The position numbers were made by a program, and so were the translations under genes. Below are positions 8,432 through 17,231 of a stretch of 64,000 bases of DNA, in pieces. The stretch's first letter is position 1, and every line of letters starts with the position of its first letter. Where the stretch lies: positions 1-64,000 of the forward strand of contig NZ_KZ293963.1 in the NCBI RefSeq assembly GCF_002352765.1, written 5' to 3'. The notes under the pieces are model-generated. The model worked only from the letters and a program-made list of their open reading frames with translations, was not told the DNA's origin and did not search any database. Source of the DNA: Alteribacter populi. Its GTDB lineage: Bacteria; Bacillota; Bacilli; Bacillales; Salisediminibacteriaceae.

Positions 8432-9252
8432 TGAGAAATAATAAACACAATTGGACGATCACTCTATTATTAATATTAGGATCCGTTGTTATCCTATTTC
8501 CATTATATTTAACAGTCGTCAATGCCTTTAAAACGCCTCAGGAAACAGCGGAATCTATTTTGGCTTTACCTTCCAGCTTTCGGTTCGATAACTTTATACA
8601 AGCAATTGAAATGACCAACTTCTTTAATGCTTTTGGGAATAGCTTCTATATTACAGTGCTGACAGTTGTATTTACGCTACTGACAAATTCAATGGTCGCT
8701 TATGCCATTGCCCGAAATCTTCATAAACGTTCCTTTAAAATCTTATTTTATTATTTTGTAAGTGCAATGTTCGTGCCGTTTCCAATCATTATGCTTCCTT
8801 TAGTAAAGCAGATGAGTGGTCTTGGTTTAATGAATCCAACAGGGCTTGTCATGCTTTATATTGTTTATGGTTTAGCGTTTAATGTCTTTCTCTACGTTGG
8901 TTATATTAAGTCTATTCCAAAAGAGCTTGAGGAGGCAGCAATTGTTGATGGGTGTAGTAGGTGGGGTGTTTTCTGGCGTATTATTTTCCCGCTGCTTGCA
9001 CCAATGAATGCAACAGTCGGAATTTTAACAGCACTATGGGCTTGGAATGACTTCTTACTACCGCTTGTAATATTAAGTGACCGAAGTGATATGACACTAC
9101 CTCTAGTACAGTTTGTGTTCCAGTCTCAGTTTTCAACCAACTACAACTTAGCTTTTGCTTCATACTTGATGGCGTTATTGCCGATGATCATTGTTTATGT
9201 CATTGCACAACGCTGGATTATCAGTGGTGTGACGAAAGGTGCTATCAAGTAA
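8431..9252 (+). CDS. CUT1 ABC transporter permease (MalG/MsmG-like)
   Basis: A 273-residue partner permease with an N-terminal helix and the EAA motif ELEEAAIVDGCSRWGVFWRI. The ATG overlaps the stop of the preceding permease by one base, so the pair is translationally coupled. It ends 52 bases before the GH13 gene. Confidence 0.9.
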   Translation: MRNNKHNWTITLLLILGSVVILFPLYLTVVNAFKTPQETAESILALPSSFRFDNFIQAIEMTNFFNAFGNSFYITVLTVVFTLLTNSMVAYAIARNLHKRSFKILFYYFVSAMFVPFPIIMLPLVKQMSGLGLMNPTGLVMLYIVYGLAFNVFLYVGYIKSIPKELEEAAIVDGCSRWGVFWRIIFPLLAPMNATVGILTALWAWNDFLLPLVILSDRSDMTLPLVQFVFQSQFSTNYNLAFASYLMALLPMIIVYVIAQRWIISGVTKGAIK

Positions 9253-9304
9253 AAATAAAAGATGAAACGAACTAGATAAGTAACGATATTGGAGGAATTT
9301 TCAA

Positions 9305-10996
9305 ATGAGTAAGCAATGGTGGAAAGAAAGTATTGTCTATCAAATATATCCTCGTAGCTTTAATGATAGTAACGGAGACGGGATTGGTGACTTAAAAGGG
9401 ATTACTGAAAAATTAGACTACTTAAAGGAATTAGGTATCGATGTGATCTGGCTTTCTCCTGTCTACGATTCGCCAAACGATGATAACGGCTACGATATTC
9501 GAGATTATCAAGGTATTATGAACGAATTTGGAACGATGGATGATTGGGAAGAACTTTTAGCTGAAACGCATAAACAAGGAATGCGTTTGATTATGGATCT
9601 TGTCGTAAATCACTCGTCAGACGAGCACCAGTGGTTCGTTGAATCGCGCAAATCAAAGGATAATCCATACCGCAACTACTATATTTGGCGATCTGGAAGA
9701 GCAGACGGGTCTGAGCCAAACAATTGGGAATCGGCTTTTAGTGGATCTGCCTGGCAGTATGATGAACAAACAGGTGAATACTTTCTGCATCTTTTCTCAA
9801 AAAAACAGCCAGATTTAAATTGGGAAAACCCTACTTTACGAGAAGAAGTGTACAAAATGATGCGCTGGTGGCTTGATAAAGGTATCGACGGTTTTCGGAT
9901 GGATGTTGTTAACTTTATTTCGAAAGTACCAGATCTTCCAGATGGCGAGGTTGAGAAAGGAAAACAATATGCACCTGGTGGAAAGTATTTTGCAAATGGA
10001 CCACGGATTCATGAATTTTTACATGAAATGAATCAACAAGCCATTAAAGGCTATGATGCGATGACGGTTGGGGAAATGCCAGGTGTAAGACCGGAGATTG
10101 CTCAGAAATATACAGATGAAGAACGTGAAGAAGTGAATATGGTGTTCCAATTTGAACACGTGGATCTCGATTCAGGGCCAGGAGGCAAATGGGATCTTCG
10201 TCCTTTAAAGCTTCAAGATTTAAAAGACAACCTGACAAAATGGCAAAAAGCCTTGGAGTATAAAGGTTGGAACAGTTTATATATGAACAATCACGACCAG
10301 CCACGGATGGTCTCTCGTTTTGGTGATGATAGTAAGTACCGCGTAGAATCAGCGAAAATGCTCGCGACACTTCTTCATATGATGAAAGGTACGCCTTACA
10401 TTTACCAAGGTGAAGAAATCGGCATGACGAATGTGCGCTTTGACTCAATCGATGACTATGAAGATATTGAAACACTAAACATGTACAAAGAAAAGCGTGA
10501 ACAAGGCGTTCCGCACGAAGAGGTTATGCAAGGAATTTACGTTAAAGGTAGAGACAATGCTCGTACGCCTGTTCAATGGAATGATGAAGCACACGGCGGT
10601 TTTACGACAGGAACCCCATGGCTTCAAGTAAATCCTAATTACACGGAAATCAATGCTGAACAAGCGGTTCAAGATCCGAACTCTATTTTCCATTACTATA
10701 AAAAACTCATTGATTTACGTCATAACCACGATGTCATTGTGTACGGTAATTATGATTTGTTAGCTGAAAACGACGAGGAGATTTTTGCTTATCAAAGAGT
10801 ACTTGAAAACGAGACCCTTCTTGTCATTTGTAACTTCTATGAAAATGAAACAAGGTTTGAATTTCCTGATCGTTATCAAGGGAAAAAGGCAGACATTCTG
10901 ATCGGAAACTACAAAACCGGCGAAAAAACTGTCGAGCTTAGTGAAAGCTTCGACCTAAAGCCATACGAAGCGATTGTTTATAAAATAAAAGAATAG
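9305..10996 (+). CDS. GH13 oligo-1,6-glucosidase/alpha-glucosidase
   Basis: A 563-residue cytoplasmic enzyme of GH13 subfamily 31. The (beta/alpha)8 barrel has VVNHSS (region I, about 101), GFRMDVVN (region II, nucleophile Asp200), VGEMPG (region III, acid Glu257) and NNHDQPR (region IV, Asp331). The residue after the nucleophile is Val, which in characterised family members goes with alpha-1,6 preference (oligo-1,6-glucosidases) while Ala goes with alpha-1,4. It should hydrolyse isomalto-oligosaccharides, isomaltulose-type sugars or sucrose taken up by the adjacent transporter. ATG 9305 follows TTGGAGGAATTTTCAA. It is the last gene of the operon; no clear terminator follows before the repeat region. 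Confidence 0.92.
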   Translation: MSKQWWKESIVYQIYPRSFNDSNGDGIGDLKGITEKLDYLKELGIDVIWLSPVYDSPNDDNGYDIRDYQGIMNEFGTMDDWEELLAETHKQGMRLIMDLVVNHSSDEHQWFVESRKSKDNPYRNYYIWRSGRADGSEPNNWESAFSGSAWQYDEQTGEYFLHLFSKKQPDLNWENPTLREEVYKMMRWWLDKGIDGFRMDVVNFISKVPDLPDGEVEKGKQYAPGGKYFANGPRIHEFLHEMNQQAIKGYDAMTVGEMPGVRPEIAQKYTDEEREEVNMVFQFEHVDLDSGPGGKWDLRPLKLQDLKDNLTKWQKALEYKGWNSLYMNNHDQPRMVSRFGDDSKYRVESAKMLATLLHMMKGTPYIYQGEEIGMTNVRFDSIDDYEDIETLNMYKEKREQGVPHEEVMQGIYVKGRDNARTPVQWNDEAHGGFTTGTPWLQVNPNYTEINAEQAVQDPNSIFHYYKKLIDLRHNHDVIVYGNYDLLAENDEEIFAYQRVLENETLLVICNFYENETRFEFPDRYQGKKADILIGNYKTGEKTVELSESFDLKPYEAIVYKIKE

Positions 10997-11023
10997 GACA
11001 TCACAGTTGAATAAATTTCATAA

Positions 11024-11175
11024 TTCTGCGCCCAGGCAGCTCAACGGTTCTAAGACATGAAAAAAGGAGTACCTCCCCAAATGTCGAATTAAGTAAGTGA
11101 CCATACAAACGAAATGAAATGGGAGGAAACCCCTCATGTCTAAAGTACGACAAGAGAGTCTTTTTAGCCCCCTAC
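11024..11175 (+). mobile_element. Left end of a decayed insertion sequence with a truncated transposase start
   Basis: The segment CCCAGGCAGCTCAACGG (11031-11047) recurs nearly unchanged near 44823. It is followed by GGAGTACCTCCCCAAATG and then, at 11136, an ATG that reads MSKVRQESLFSPLRSYIK before stopping. The opening MSKVRQESLFS resembles the N-terminus of IS4/IS1182-type transposases, from memory. The homologous inverted copy at 42990-43135 breaks off at the same residue, so this is an established truncated form rather than a fresh deletion. Confidence 0.55.
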
Positions 11176-11303
11176 GGAGCTACATAAAGTTACTCTAATT
11201 TTAACACCAAGAAAATTGGAGACCGTAGCCAAGCTGAATCGTGTTTAAAAGGTCTCTTAATAAAAAAAGATCTTCTGCGTAGTAGGCCGGAATCTGTGAG
11301 ACT
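11176..11303. repeat. Repeat unit 1, left half (interrupted by the IS110-family element)
   Basis: Contains TAACACCAAG, CGTAGCCAAGCTGAAT, AAAAGGTCTCTTAAT and GATCTTCTGCGTAGTAGGCC and ends in GAGACT. The matching right half resumes at 13073 with CTCCTGCGGAAAAACGG. Together they rebuild one unit like those at 13185-13403 and 13404-13628. Confidence 0.75.
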
Positions 11304-13072
11304 CCCTCAGGAAAAGTTGATATGGCGGGGGTCCGCCCGGATTTTGAGGCCCTAAAAAATTTTTTTGTACTCGCCTCCGACTGCCAAGGTCCACATAATT
11401 CTTGTAAATACATTTACTGTATTTAGAGATTACGCGTTGCGTTGGGAATGTGGGATACATTTCCATATATAGGTGTAATTCACACGAGAAAAACTCTGCT
11501 ACAATCAGGTGACTTACCCTCCCATGTCTCCTGGCATCAAGTGCCTACATTCCTTCGTTGGGTCTTGCCTGACGCAGATCTCGGACTCTTACTCCTGCAT
11601 GGACTGCCCTTTACTGGGCGTCTAAAGTCTCCGTCTTGCCGAATCTCTGTGCCTGTGTTGTCAAAGGTACATTAAAGCACTGTGAAGCCTTACGCTGCCT
11701 TGTTCTGAGGATAGTTGGAAGAGTCTATCAACATTCTCTCAGGGTCAAACATTGCCTGTTTCTTGCTAAGTCCATGGAACACCTGAAGCAGCTTTCTGCA
11801 TAGCACAACCATTGCTTCTTTCTTGGTCAGTGGATTTTGTTCCCGTGAGTGATAATGCATGTACAGTTGACGAAAGCTTGCATTGTTCTGAATGAGCGGA
11901 AGGATCGCTTTATAAAGTAAGGCTCGTAGTCGTTTTCTTCCGCGTTTAGAGATCTTCTTTGTGCCTTTATGCTGACCTGAACTGTTCTCACGCAACGTAA
12001 GTCCCGCTAGCTTAATGAGTTGGCGTGGATGCCTGTAATTGCGCATAGAGCCTGTTTCAGCCAATAACTCGCTTACAGTGTTCTCGCTGATTCCCGGAAT
12101 GGAGACGAGGTACTGAAACTCTTCTAATGACTGGGCCTGCTCAACCATCTGGGAAGTCACCTCTTCAAGTTGTGATTCCAATAGTTCCAGCTGTTGAACA
12201 AGGCTGCGAATCTCCAGCCGTGACATTTCCTGACTGCGTGTTACGCCAATAGAGTGACGAGCCACTTCAATCAGGGTCACCATTTTGGGTTTCCCAGCAT
12301 ACTTGGCGCCAGCTTTCTTCTGTTGCCTGACCATCTCTTCGACAGACAAATGTGGAACATCCTGGGGAAGAGGTGTCAGCTTTAAAACGGCAAGAGCTTG
12401 TTGGCCCAATTCACTGAAGACTTGATTGAATTCCGGAAAGTAAAGATCCTTCCATCGCTGTATCCTGTTTTTTACGGAAGAGATATCTTTTCGTAATCGT
12501 TCCCGGATTGCGGATCCATGCCTCATGTGATGTTCAGCGGTTGTCATCTTCCGCGGTATACTAAAATAGCCGTTAGGAAGAAGTTTCGCTATAACGCGTG
12601 CATCTTTAGCGTCGTTCTTCGTTTGAGAATTATCGTCCATTTCCTTGGATTGTTTTACATGCATTGGATTGACGATGACAAAAGGGAATTCGAAAGCCTC
12701 CAGCATAGCCGCAAGGTTCATCCAGTAGTGGCCGGTTGCTTCAAAACCGATGAGCACATTTGATTTGTTGTGTGTCTCCATCAGTTGTCTAACAGCCTGC
12801 TCAAAATGGATGAAACCATCTTTTGACTGGTGGATGCGCCATACTTTCGTTAATTCGCGTCCGCGCAAATCGACGGCACAGGCATAGTGATTCTTTTTTG
12901 CAATATCGATTCCAATAACTAGAGTGTTTTCGTTGACTTGATTAATTCGTTCATTTCTACTACGATTCATGAAGGGTTCCTCCTTTGTGATTGCTGGTTT
13001 GTTTTTGCACCTTGCATCATATCGGAGGATCCTTTTTTTATCAATAGGGGTAAAACCTATCCGACAGGAATG
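11304..13072 (-). mobile_element. Complete IS110-family insertion sequence, about 1.77 kb
   Basis: Bounded by the two halves of an interrupted repeat unit, with a CT dinucleotide shared at both junctions (11302-11303 and 13073-13074) and no longer direct or terminal inverted repeat, as is usual for this family. It holds one transposase gene on the minus strand. About 100 non-coding bases lie upstream of the transposase and about 385 downstream. The long downstream stretch (11304-11689) is where an IS1111-type bridge RNA would be expected. The left boundary is less certain than the right because no second copy of that end is visible here. Confidence 0.75.
11690..12970 (-). CDS. IS110-family DEDD transposase
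   Basis: A 426-residue transposase. The RuvC-like N-terminal domain shows Asp22 in VIGIDIAKK, Glu77 in GFEATGHYW, and Asp120/Asp123 in KNDAKDARV, matching the DEDD catalytic set. The C-terminal Transposase_20 domain has LVSIPGISENTVSELLAETG and LAGLTLRENSSGQHKG, the latter with the candidate serine nucleophile. The frame is open further upstream, but ATG 12970 is the start because AAAGGAGGAACC sits just before it. The gene appears intact, so the element may be active. At least one other copy exists, as its edge begins this window. Confidence 0.93.
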   Translation of the reverse strand: MNRSRNERINQVNENTLVIGIDIAKKNHYACAVDLRGRELTKVWRIHQSKDGFIHFEQAVRQLMETHNKSNVLIGFEATGHYWMNLAAMLEAFEFPFVIVNPMHVKQSKEMDDNSQTKNDAKDARVIAKLLPNGYFSIPRKMTTAEHHMRHGSAIRERLRKDISSVKNRIQRWKDLYFPEFNQVFSELGQQALAVLKLTPLPQDVPHLSVEEMVRQQKKAGAKYAGKPKMVTLIEVARHSIGVTRSQEMSRLEIRSLVQQLELLESQLEEVTSQMVEQAQSLEEFQYLVSIPGISENTVSELLAETGSMRNYRHPRQLIKLAGLTLRENSSGQHKGTKKISKRGRKRLRALLYKAILPLIQNNASFRQLYMHYHSREQNPLTKKEAMVVLCRKLLQVFHGLSKKQAMFDPERMLIDSSNYPQNKAA

Positions 13073-13640
13073 CTCCTGCGGAAAAACGGACCAGTCGAGA
13101 CCCCGCAGGGCGCTTTTCCCGAGGAGGCTTGGCGGTTCGTCCGCGGAAAGCGAGCAGATGCAGGCCAACGGAGCTACATAAAGCTACTCGTAATTAACAC
13201 CAAGCAAGTTGGAGAACGTAGCCAAGCTGAATTGTGTTTAAAAGGTCTCTTAATAAAAAAGATCTTCTGCGTAGTTGACCGGAATCTGCGAGACTCCTGC
13301 GGAAAAACGGACCAGCCGAGACCCCGCAGGGCGCATTTCCCGAGGAGGCTTGGCGGTTCGTCCGCGGAAAGCGAGCAGATGGAGGCCAACGGAGCTACAT
13401 AAAGTCATCCCTTAATTTAACACCAAGCAAGTTGGATACCGTAGCCAAGTTGAATTGTGTTTAAAAGGTCTCTAAATAAAAAAAGATCTTCTGCGTAGTA
13501 GGCCGGAATCTGCGAGACTCCCGCGGAAAAACGGACCAGCCAAGACCCCACAGGGCGCATTTCCCGAGGAGGCTTGGCGGTTCGTCCGCGGAAAGCGAGC
13601 AGATGCAGGCCAACGGAGCTACATAAAGATACGCTTTTTA
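13073..13640. repeat. Tandem repeat array: end of unit 1, unit 2 and unit 3
   Basis: Right half of unit 1 (13073-13184), unit 2 (13185-13403) and unit 3 (13404-13628), each complete unit about 220 bp. Every unit ends with the GC-rich block CTGCGGAAAAACGGACC ... CCGAGGAGGCTTGGCGG ... GGAGCTACATAAAG. The array closes at AAAGATACGCTTTTT (13625-13640); the same closing sequence ends the inverted single-unit copy at 42715. Open frames inside the array are by-products of the GC-rich block and are not listed. Confidence 0.8.
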
Positions 13641-13727
13641 CAATAAGTAGTATCATGATTTCTTTATTGTTTATTACAATCTTAACGAGGGAAAACAGTA
13701 CTTAACTCATTTAGAAAGGATGATAAC

Positions 13728-14473
13728 ATGATCTTTTCTTATAAAAGGATGCTCAAGCCATTTACCGTGTTTGGACAAGATGGAGAGCTTGGTACTGTAG
13801 ACGACCTATACTTTGATGATGAAAAGTGGACGGGTCGTTATGTAGTGGTGAACTCCAATCGCTGGTTACCTGGGAAAAAGCTCTTTGTTTCACCCGCATC
13901 GATTTCAGAGTTTACGCTAGAAAATGAGAGTTTGTACGCCAACATTAATAAAGAGGAAGCAAAAAAAGTCCTTCCCCAGAAGAGGAGCCAGTTACAAGGA
14001 AGTTCGAAAGCCAGTTTTCACAGTATTACGGACTCAATCCTTACTGGATGGGGCCGGGATTATGGGGATCGGGTATGATTGCAAGGGACCTTGCGCAAGA
14101 AAAAATAGATGGTTCGGTGGTTGATTATCAGGAAGAGGAAAGCCATGCGATGAGTGTAAACGTTGTGATCGGATATGAAATTGCTACGCGTGACGAAAGC
14201 TTCGGAAAAGTAAAGGACGTTCTTGTTGAAGAAGACTCTTTTAAAATTCGCTATTTCATCGTTGATACAAATCACTGGCTTCCTGGTGGAAAAGAGGTTC
14301 TTATCTCAACGGATTGGATAGATGACGTTAATTGGCACCAGTCAATTTTAAGTGTGAATCTGACAAAGGATCAGGTGGAAAACGCTCCAGAACTTATTGA
14401 TGATGAGCCAATCAACCGTGAGATGGAAGAAAGAGTGTTTAAGCATTACGGAAAACCTAAATATTGGGACTAA
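13728..14473 (+). pseudogene. Two-domain PRC-barrel protein, interrupted by a -1 frameshift at an A7 run
   Basis: Two frames make one typical double PRC-barrel protein. The first frame (13728-14078) encodes a barrel with VFGQDGELGTVDDLYFDD and NSNRWLPGKK. The second (from about 13969) continues as PSPEEEPVTRKFESQF, then YYGLNPYWMGPGLWGSGM, then a second barrel with IATRDESFGKVKDVL and NHWLPGGKEV. They join perfectly if one A is added to the A7 run at 13961-13967, or if ribosomes slip back by one on A-AAA-AAA. PRC-barrels often mediate protein or RNA interactions; the role of this family in bacilli is unknown. ATG 13728 follows AAAGGATG. It could be a real mutation, a sequencing error or a recoding site. 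Confidence 0.8.
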
Positions 14474-14479
14474 TTCATG

Positions 14480-14516
14480 ATACGGTTGGATTCTTACATC
14501 CAGCCGTATTTTTTTG
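14480..14516 (+). terminator. Terminator of the PRC-barrel gene
   Basis: A 12-bp stem, ATACGGTTGGAT with ATCCAGCCGTAT, closed by TCTTAC-like loop bases and followed by seven T residues. Confidence 0.85.
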
Positions 14517-14823
14517 CGAGAAAAAATATAGAGCGATAGTACCTTACGCCCCCGGTAGTATGCGCCTGTAGCAAAATTTGGGCGACAGTCTTAACTTCTC
14601 CAAAAACAACAATCTTTTAGAAAAGAGCCTTAAAATAAAACAAAAGGGTAGACAGACATGCTTCGTTACAATTATAATAATGTTAACACTCAAAAAGTTT
14701 CCTTAGGTAAACTTTTATAGATTGAGGTAAAATAATAACATGCGGGAAAATTAGTTTTAATAGTGCACCTTTTCAAATGCACCTACATATAGTGTTTTTG
14801 TGAAAATGAAGGGAGAGGGAAAG
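14517..14823 (+). promoter_or_regulatory. Leader of the metal-binding lipoprotein gene with a DtxR/MntR-like palindrome
   Basis: The stretch has no gene. At 14696-14713 the imperfect palindrome AGTTTCCTTAGGTAAACT resembles operators of MntR/DtxR-type metalloregulators. It precedes an AT-rich stretch and the lipoprotein gene, so metal-dependent repression is plausible. No metal assay or footprint supports this; it is inferred from shape and position. Confidence 0.45.
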
Positions 14824-15747
14824 ATGTTTAAAAAGAAAATAACCGCGTCATTAATCCTTTTTTTAAGCTTTATCTTAACGGCCTGCGGAACAGAGAATTC
14901 AGAAGGAGAAAGCAATGAAGACAATGGTGCTCAAGGTGACGGATTATCCATTACGACAAGCTTCTCTGTCCTTGGAGACATGATTGGCGAAGTCATCGGT
15001 GACAGAGGAGAGGTCAATTACATCGTGCCAATCGGCGAAGAGCCTCACGAATATGAACCTGTTCCGAGTAATTTTAAAGAGGTAAGCGATTCGGATGTGT
15101 TTTACGTCAATGGTCTTGATCTGGAAGAGTGGCTTGAACGTATCGTTTCTAACGCAACAGAAACTGAAATCGTTGAACTCTCCACGGGTGTAGACATCAT
15201 TAATCTAGAAGACAGCGAAGACGCCGACCCACACGGATGGTTAAGCCCGAGAAATGGGATTATTTATGTTGAGAATCTGGTGGAAGACCTAATCGAACGA
15301 GACCCTGAAGGTGAGGACGTTTACCGTGAAAATGCAGAAGCGTACATTGAGGAGTTAGAAGCATTAGATAAATGGATTGAAGAAGCAGTTACTGATATTC
15401 CGGATGAAAAGCGTGTGATCGTTGTCAGTGAAAATGCCTTTAAATACTTCGGTGCCGATTATGGCTTTGAAACAGAAGGGATTTGGGAAATGAACTCTCA
15501 CGAAGAAGGAACGACACAACAAATGAACCGTGTTATTGATATCGTCCAGGAAAGAAAAGTCCCAGCTGTCTTTGTTGAAAGTACAGTAGACAAACGATAC
15601 ATGGAAACCGTTTCTGACAACTCTGGAGTGCCAATTGCAGGTGAAGTATATACAGACGCGATCGGTGATGAAGGATCAGGCGCCAACTCTTACATTGATA
15701 TGATTCGACATAATGCAGAACTGTTTGTGGAAGGGTTAAAGGAATAG
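14824..15747 (+). CDS. Zn/Mn ABC transporter substrate-binding lipoprotein (ZnuA/TroA family)
   Basis: A 307-residue lipoprotein; the signal ends in LTAC with Cys21. Family metal ligands are visible as EEPHEYEP (first His), DPHGWLSP (second His), MNSHEEGT (third ligand region) and an acidic site near GDEGSGANSYIDM. This TroA-like protein binds Zn or Mn outside the membrane. ATG 14824 follows GGGAGAGGGAAAG and gives a normal signal peptide; an earlier ATG in the frame is less likely. No ATPase or permease gene is adjacent, so it is an orphan that must use a transporter encoded elsewhere. Confidence 0.85.
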   Translation: MFKKKITASLILFLSFILTACGTENSEGESNEDNGAQGDGLSITTSFSVLGDMIGEVIGDRGEVNYIVPIGEEPHEYEPVPSNFKEVSDSDVFYVNGLDLEEWLERIVSNATETEIVELSTGVDIINLEDSEDADPHGWLSPRNGIIYVENLVEDLIERDPEGEDVYRENAEAYIEELEALDKWIEEAVTDIPDEKRVIVVSENAFKYFGADYGFETEGIWEMNSHEEGTTQQMNRVIDIVQERKVPAVFVESTVDKRYMETVSDNSGVPIAGEVYTDAIGDEGSGANSYIDMIRHNAELFVEGLKE

Positions 15748-15805
15748 TTAGGTATCGTGTTATTTTAATACGCACCAAAAATTGCAGTTATATCTTATCC
15801 GAATA

Positions 15806-15842
15806 AAAAGCCAGAGAAAGTAAAGATGCCTGGCTCTTTTAT
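15806..15842 (+). terminator. Possible terminator after the metal-binding lipoprotein gene
   Basis: A short stem AGCCAG/CTGGCT with a long loop followed by CTTTT. Weak; the following bidirectional terminator may also act on this transcript. Confidence 0.4.
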
Positions 15843-15940
15843 AAAAACGCCCTCATAGTGATTGGCGGGTTTCATTTATTAAAAGTTAATAAATGAAAAA
15901 ACTCTACGTTTCTGTGTCGAGCTCAAGGCGCCTTAAACTT

Positions 15941-15984
15941 AAATAAAGCAGATGAGTAATATAGTAGACTCATCTGCTTTATTT
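15941..15984. terminator. Bidirectional terminator between convergent genes
   Basis: AAATAAAGCAGATGAGT pairs with ACTCATCTGCTTTATTT around a loop of about ten bases. A-rich and T-rich flanks let it work for the lipoprotein gene and the convergent symporter. Confidence 0.85.
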
Positions 15985-15986
15985 CA

Positions 15987-17231
15987 TTACGACGATTTTA
16001 TTTCCCTTTTTTTTTCGCTTTTATCTACGACAGATGTTCCGACCAAGTCACCAGTGACGTTACAAGCTGTTGCTGCCATTCCTAGTAAGGCATCCACTGA
16101 AGCGACTAACGCGACGACTTCAATTGGAAGACCTGCCTGCGTCAAAACAACAGACAATGTGATCAACCCAGCACCGGGTACACCAGCTGTTCCGACAGAA
16201 GCGAGTGTCCCTGCTAGAATGATGCCGATAATCGTTGCCAATCCTAAATCTTCTCCAATAATGTTAGCAGCAAAAATAACCGAAGCTCCGACACGAATGG
16301 CGGCCCCGTCCATGTTCATTGTTGCTCCTAATGGAAGTGAAAAGCCGTACAGTTTTTCCCGTAAGTTTAACCGCTTAGCAACACCCATTGTCACCGGAAG
16401 AGTTCCCATTGAACTTTGTGTAGTGAAAGCCGTAGCAGTTGCATCTCTTGCCTCTTTAAAGAAACGCAGAGGGGATTGGCCAATCAACTTAATAAGCAAC
16501 GCATATACAAGGAATTGAATCAAAATACTCACATAGACTGTTCCTACAAGAGAACCTAGCGATGTCAGTGTGTTCCATCCTTGTTGTCCGATCGTTGAAG
16601 CAACAATAGCAAAAATACCGATTGGTGCATACTGCAAAATCCACCCCATAATCTTAAACGAAACTTCAGATCCAGCACGAGATAATTCAACAAGGTGATC
16701 TCCCCACTTTTCGTGCTGCTCATTCCCAGAGCGACGCATAATAGAAATAGCAAGACCAATTACAATCGCAATAAATATCATACTGAGGATGTCTAGTTCT
16801 AATAAGGCTTCTACGATGTTAGACGGGAAAATGTCGACGATGACATCCATGAAACCAGGAGCTTCGGGTACGTTTACCTCCGCATTTCCTGGTAAACTTA
16901 ACCCTTCACCAGGTCGAATGAGTAATGCTATAATCAGCCCGACCGTTAATGCAAAGGCAGAGGTTACAAAATAATAACCAATCATTTTTCCACCCATGCG
17001 GCCAAGCCCTTCTGCCGGACCTTGGTTGATCCCGACAATTAATGTAAGCATTAACAGCGGAATGATCAAAGCCATTAATAAATTTAAGAGAATATCGCCT
17101 AAGGGTGCAATAACCGCAGCATTTTCACCAAAAGTAAAACCAACGATAACACCGAGAATTAAAGCAATCGAGATTTTCCAAATGAGAGGCGTTTCTAGAT
17201 ATTTTCCCGATAATAATTTCAAATGATTCAC
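15987..17231 (-). CDS. Dicarboxylate/amino acid:cation symporter (SDF/GltP-DctA family)
   Basis: A 414-residue membrane protein. Helical hairpin 1 has TQSSMGTLPVTM, transmembrane segment 7 has MNMDGAA (the usual NMDGTA with Thr replaced by Ala) and hairpin 2 has GVPGAGLITLSVVL, followed by CNVTGD. These are the substrate- and sodium-binding signatures of glutamate/aspartate/C4-dicarboxylate symporters. It imports an acidic substrate with Na+ or H+; the exact substrate is unclear. Transcribed alone on the minus strand from a promoter beyond 17240. Confidence 0.9.
   Translation of the reverse strand: MNHLKLLSGKYLETPLIWKISIALILGVIVGFTFGENAAVIAPLGDILLNLLMALIIPLLMLTLIVGINQGPAEGLGRMGGKMIGYYFVTSAFALTVGLIIALLIRPGEGLSLPGNAEVNVPEAPGFMDVIVDIFPSNIVEALLELDILSMIFIAIVIGLAISIMRRSGNEQHEKWGDHLVELSRAGSEVSFKIMGWILQYAPIGIFAIVASTIGQQGWNTLTSLGSLVGTVYVSILIQFLVYALLIKLIGQSPLRFFKEARDATATAFTTQSSMGTLPVTMGVAKRLNLREKLYGFSLPLGATMNMDGAAIRVGASVIFAANIIGEDLGLATIIGIILAGTLASVGTAGVPGAGLITLSVVLTQAGLPIEVVALVASVDALLGMAATACNVTGDLVGTSVVDKSEKKREIKSS

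Noticed and set aside
12518..12763. Plus-strand frame inside the IS110 transposase
   Set aside because: Shadow of the transposase reading frame without a start signal.
13174..13656. Small frames within the repeat array reading SLSADEPPSLLGK and similar
   Set aside because: They come from the GC-rich palindromic repeat and appear wherever it occurs, in both orientations; they have no independent start signals.
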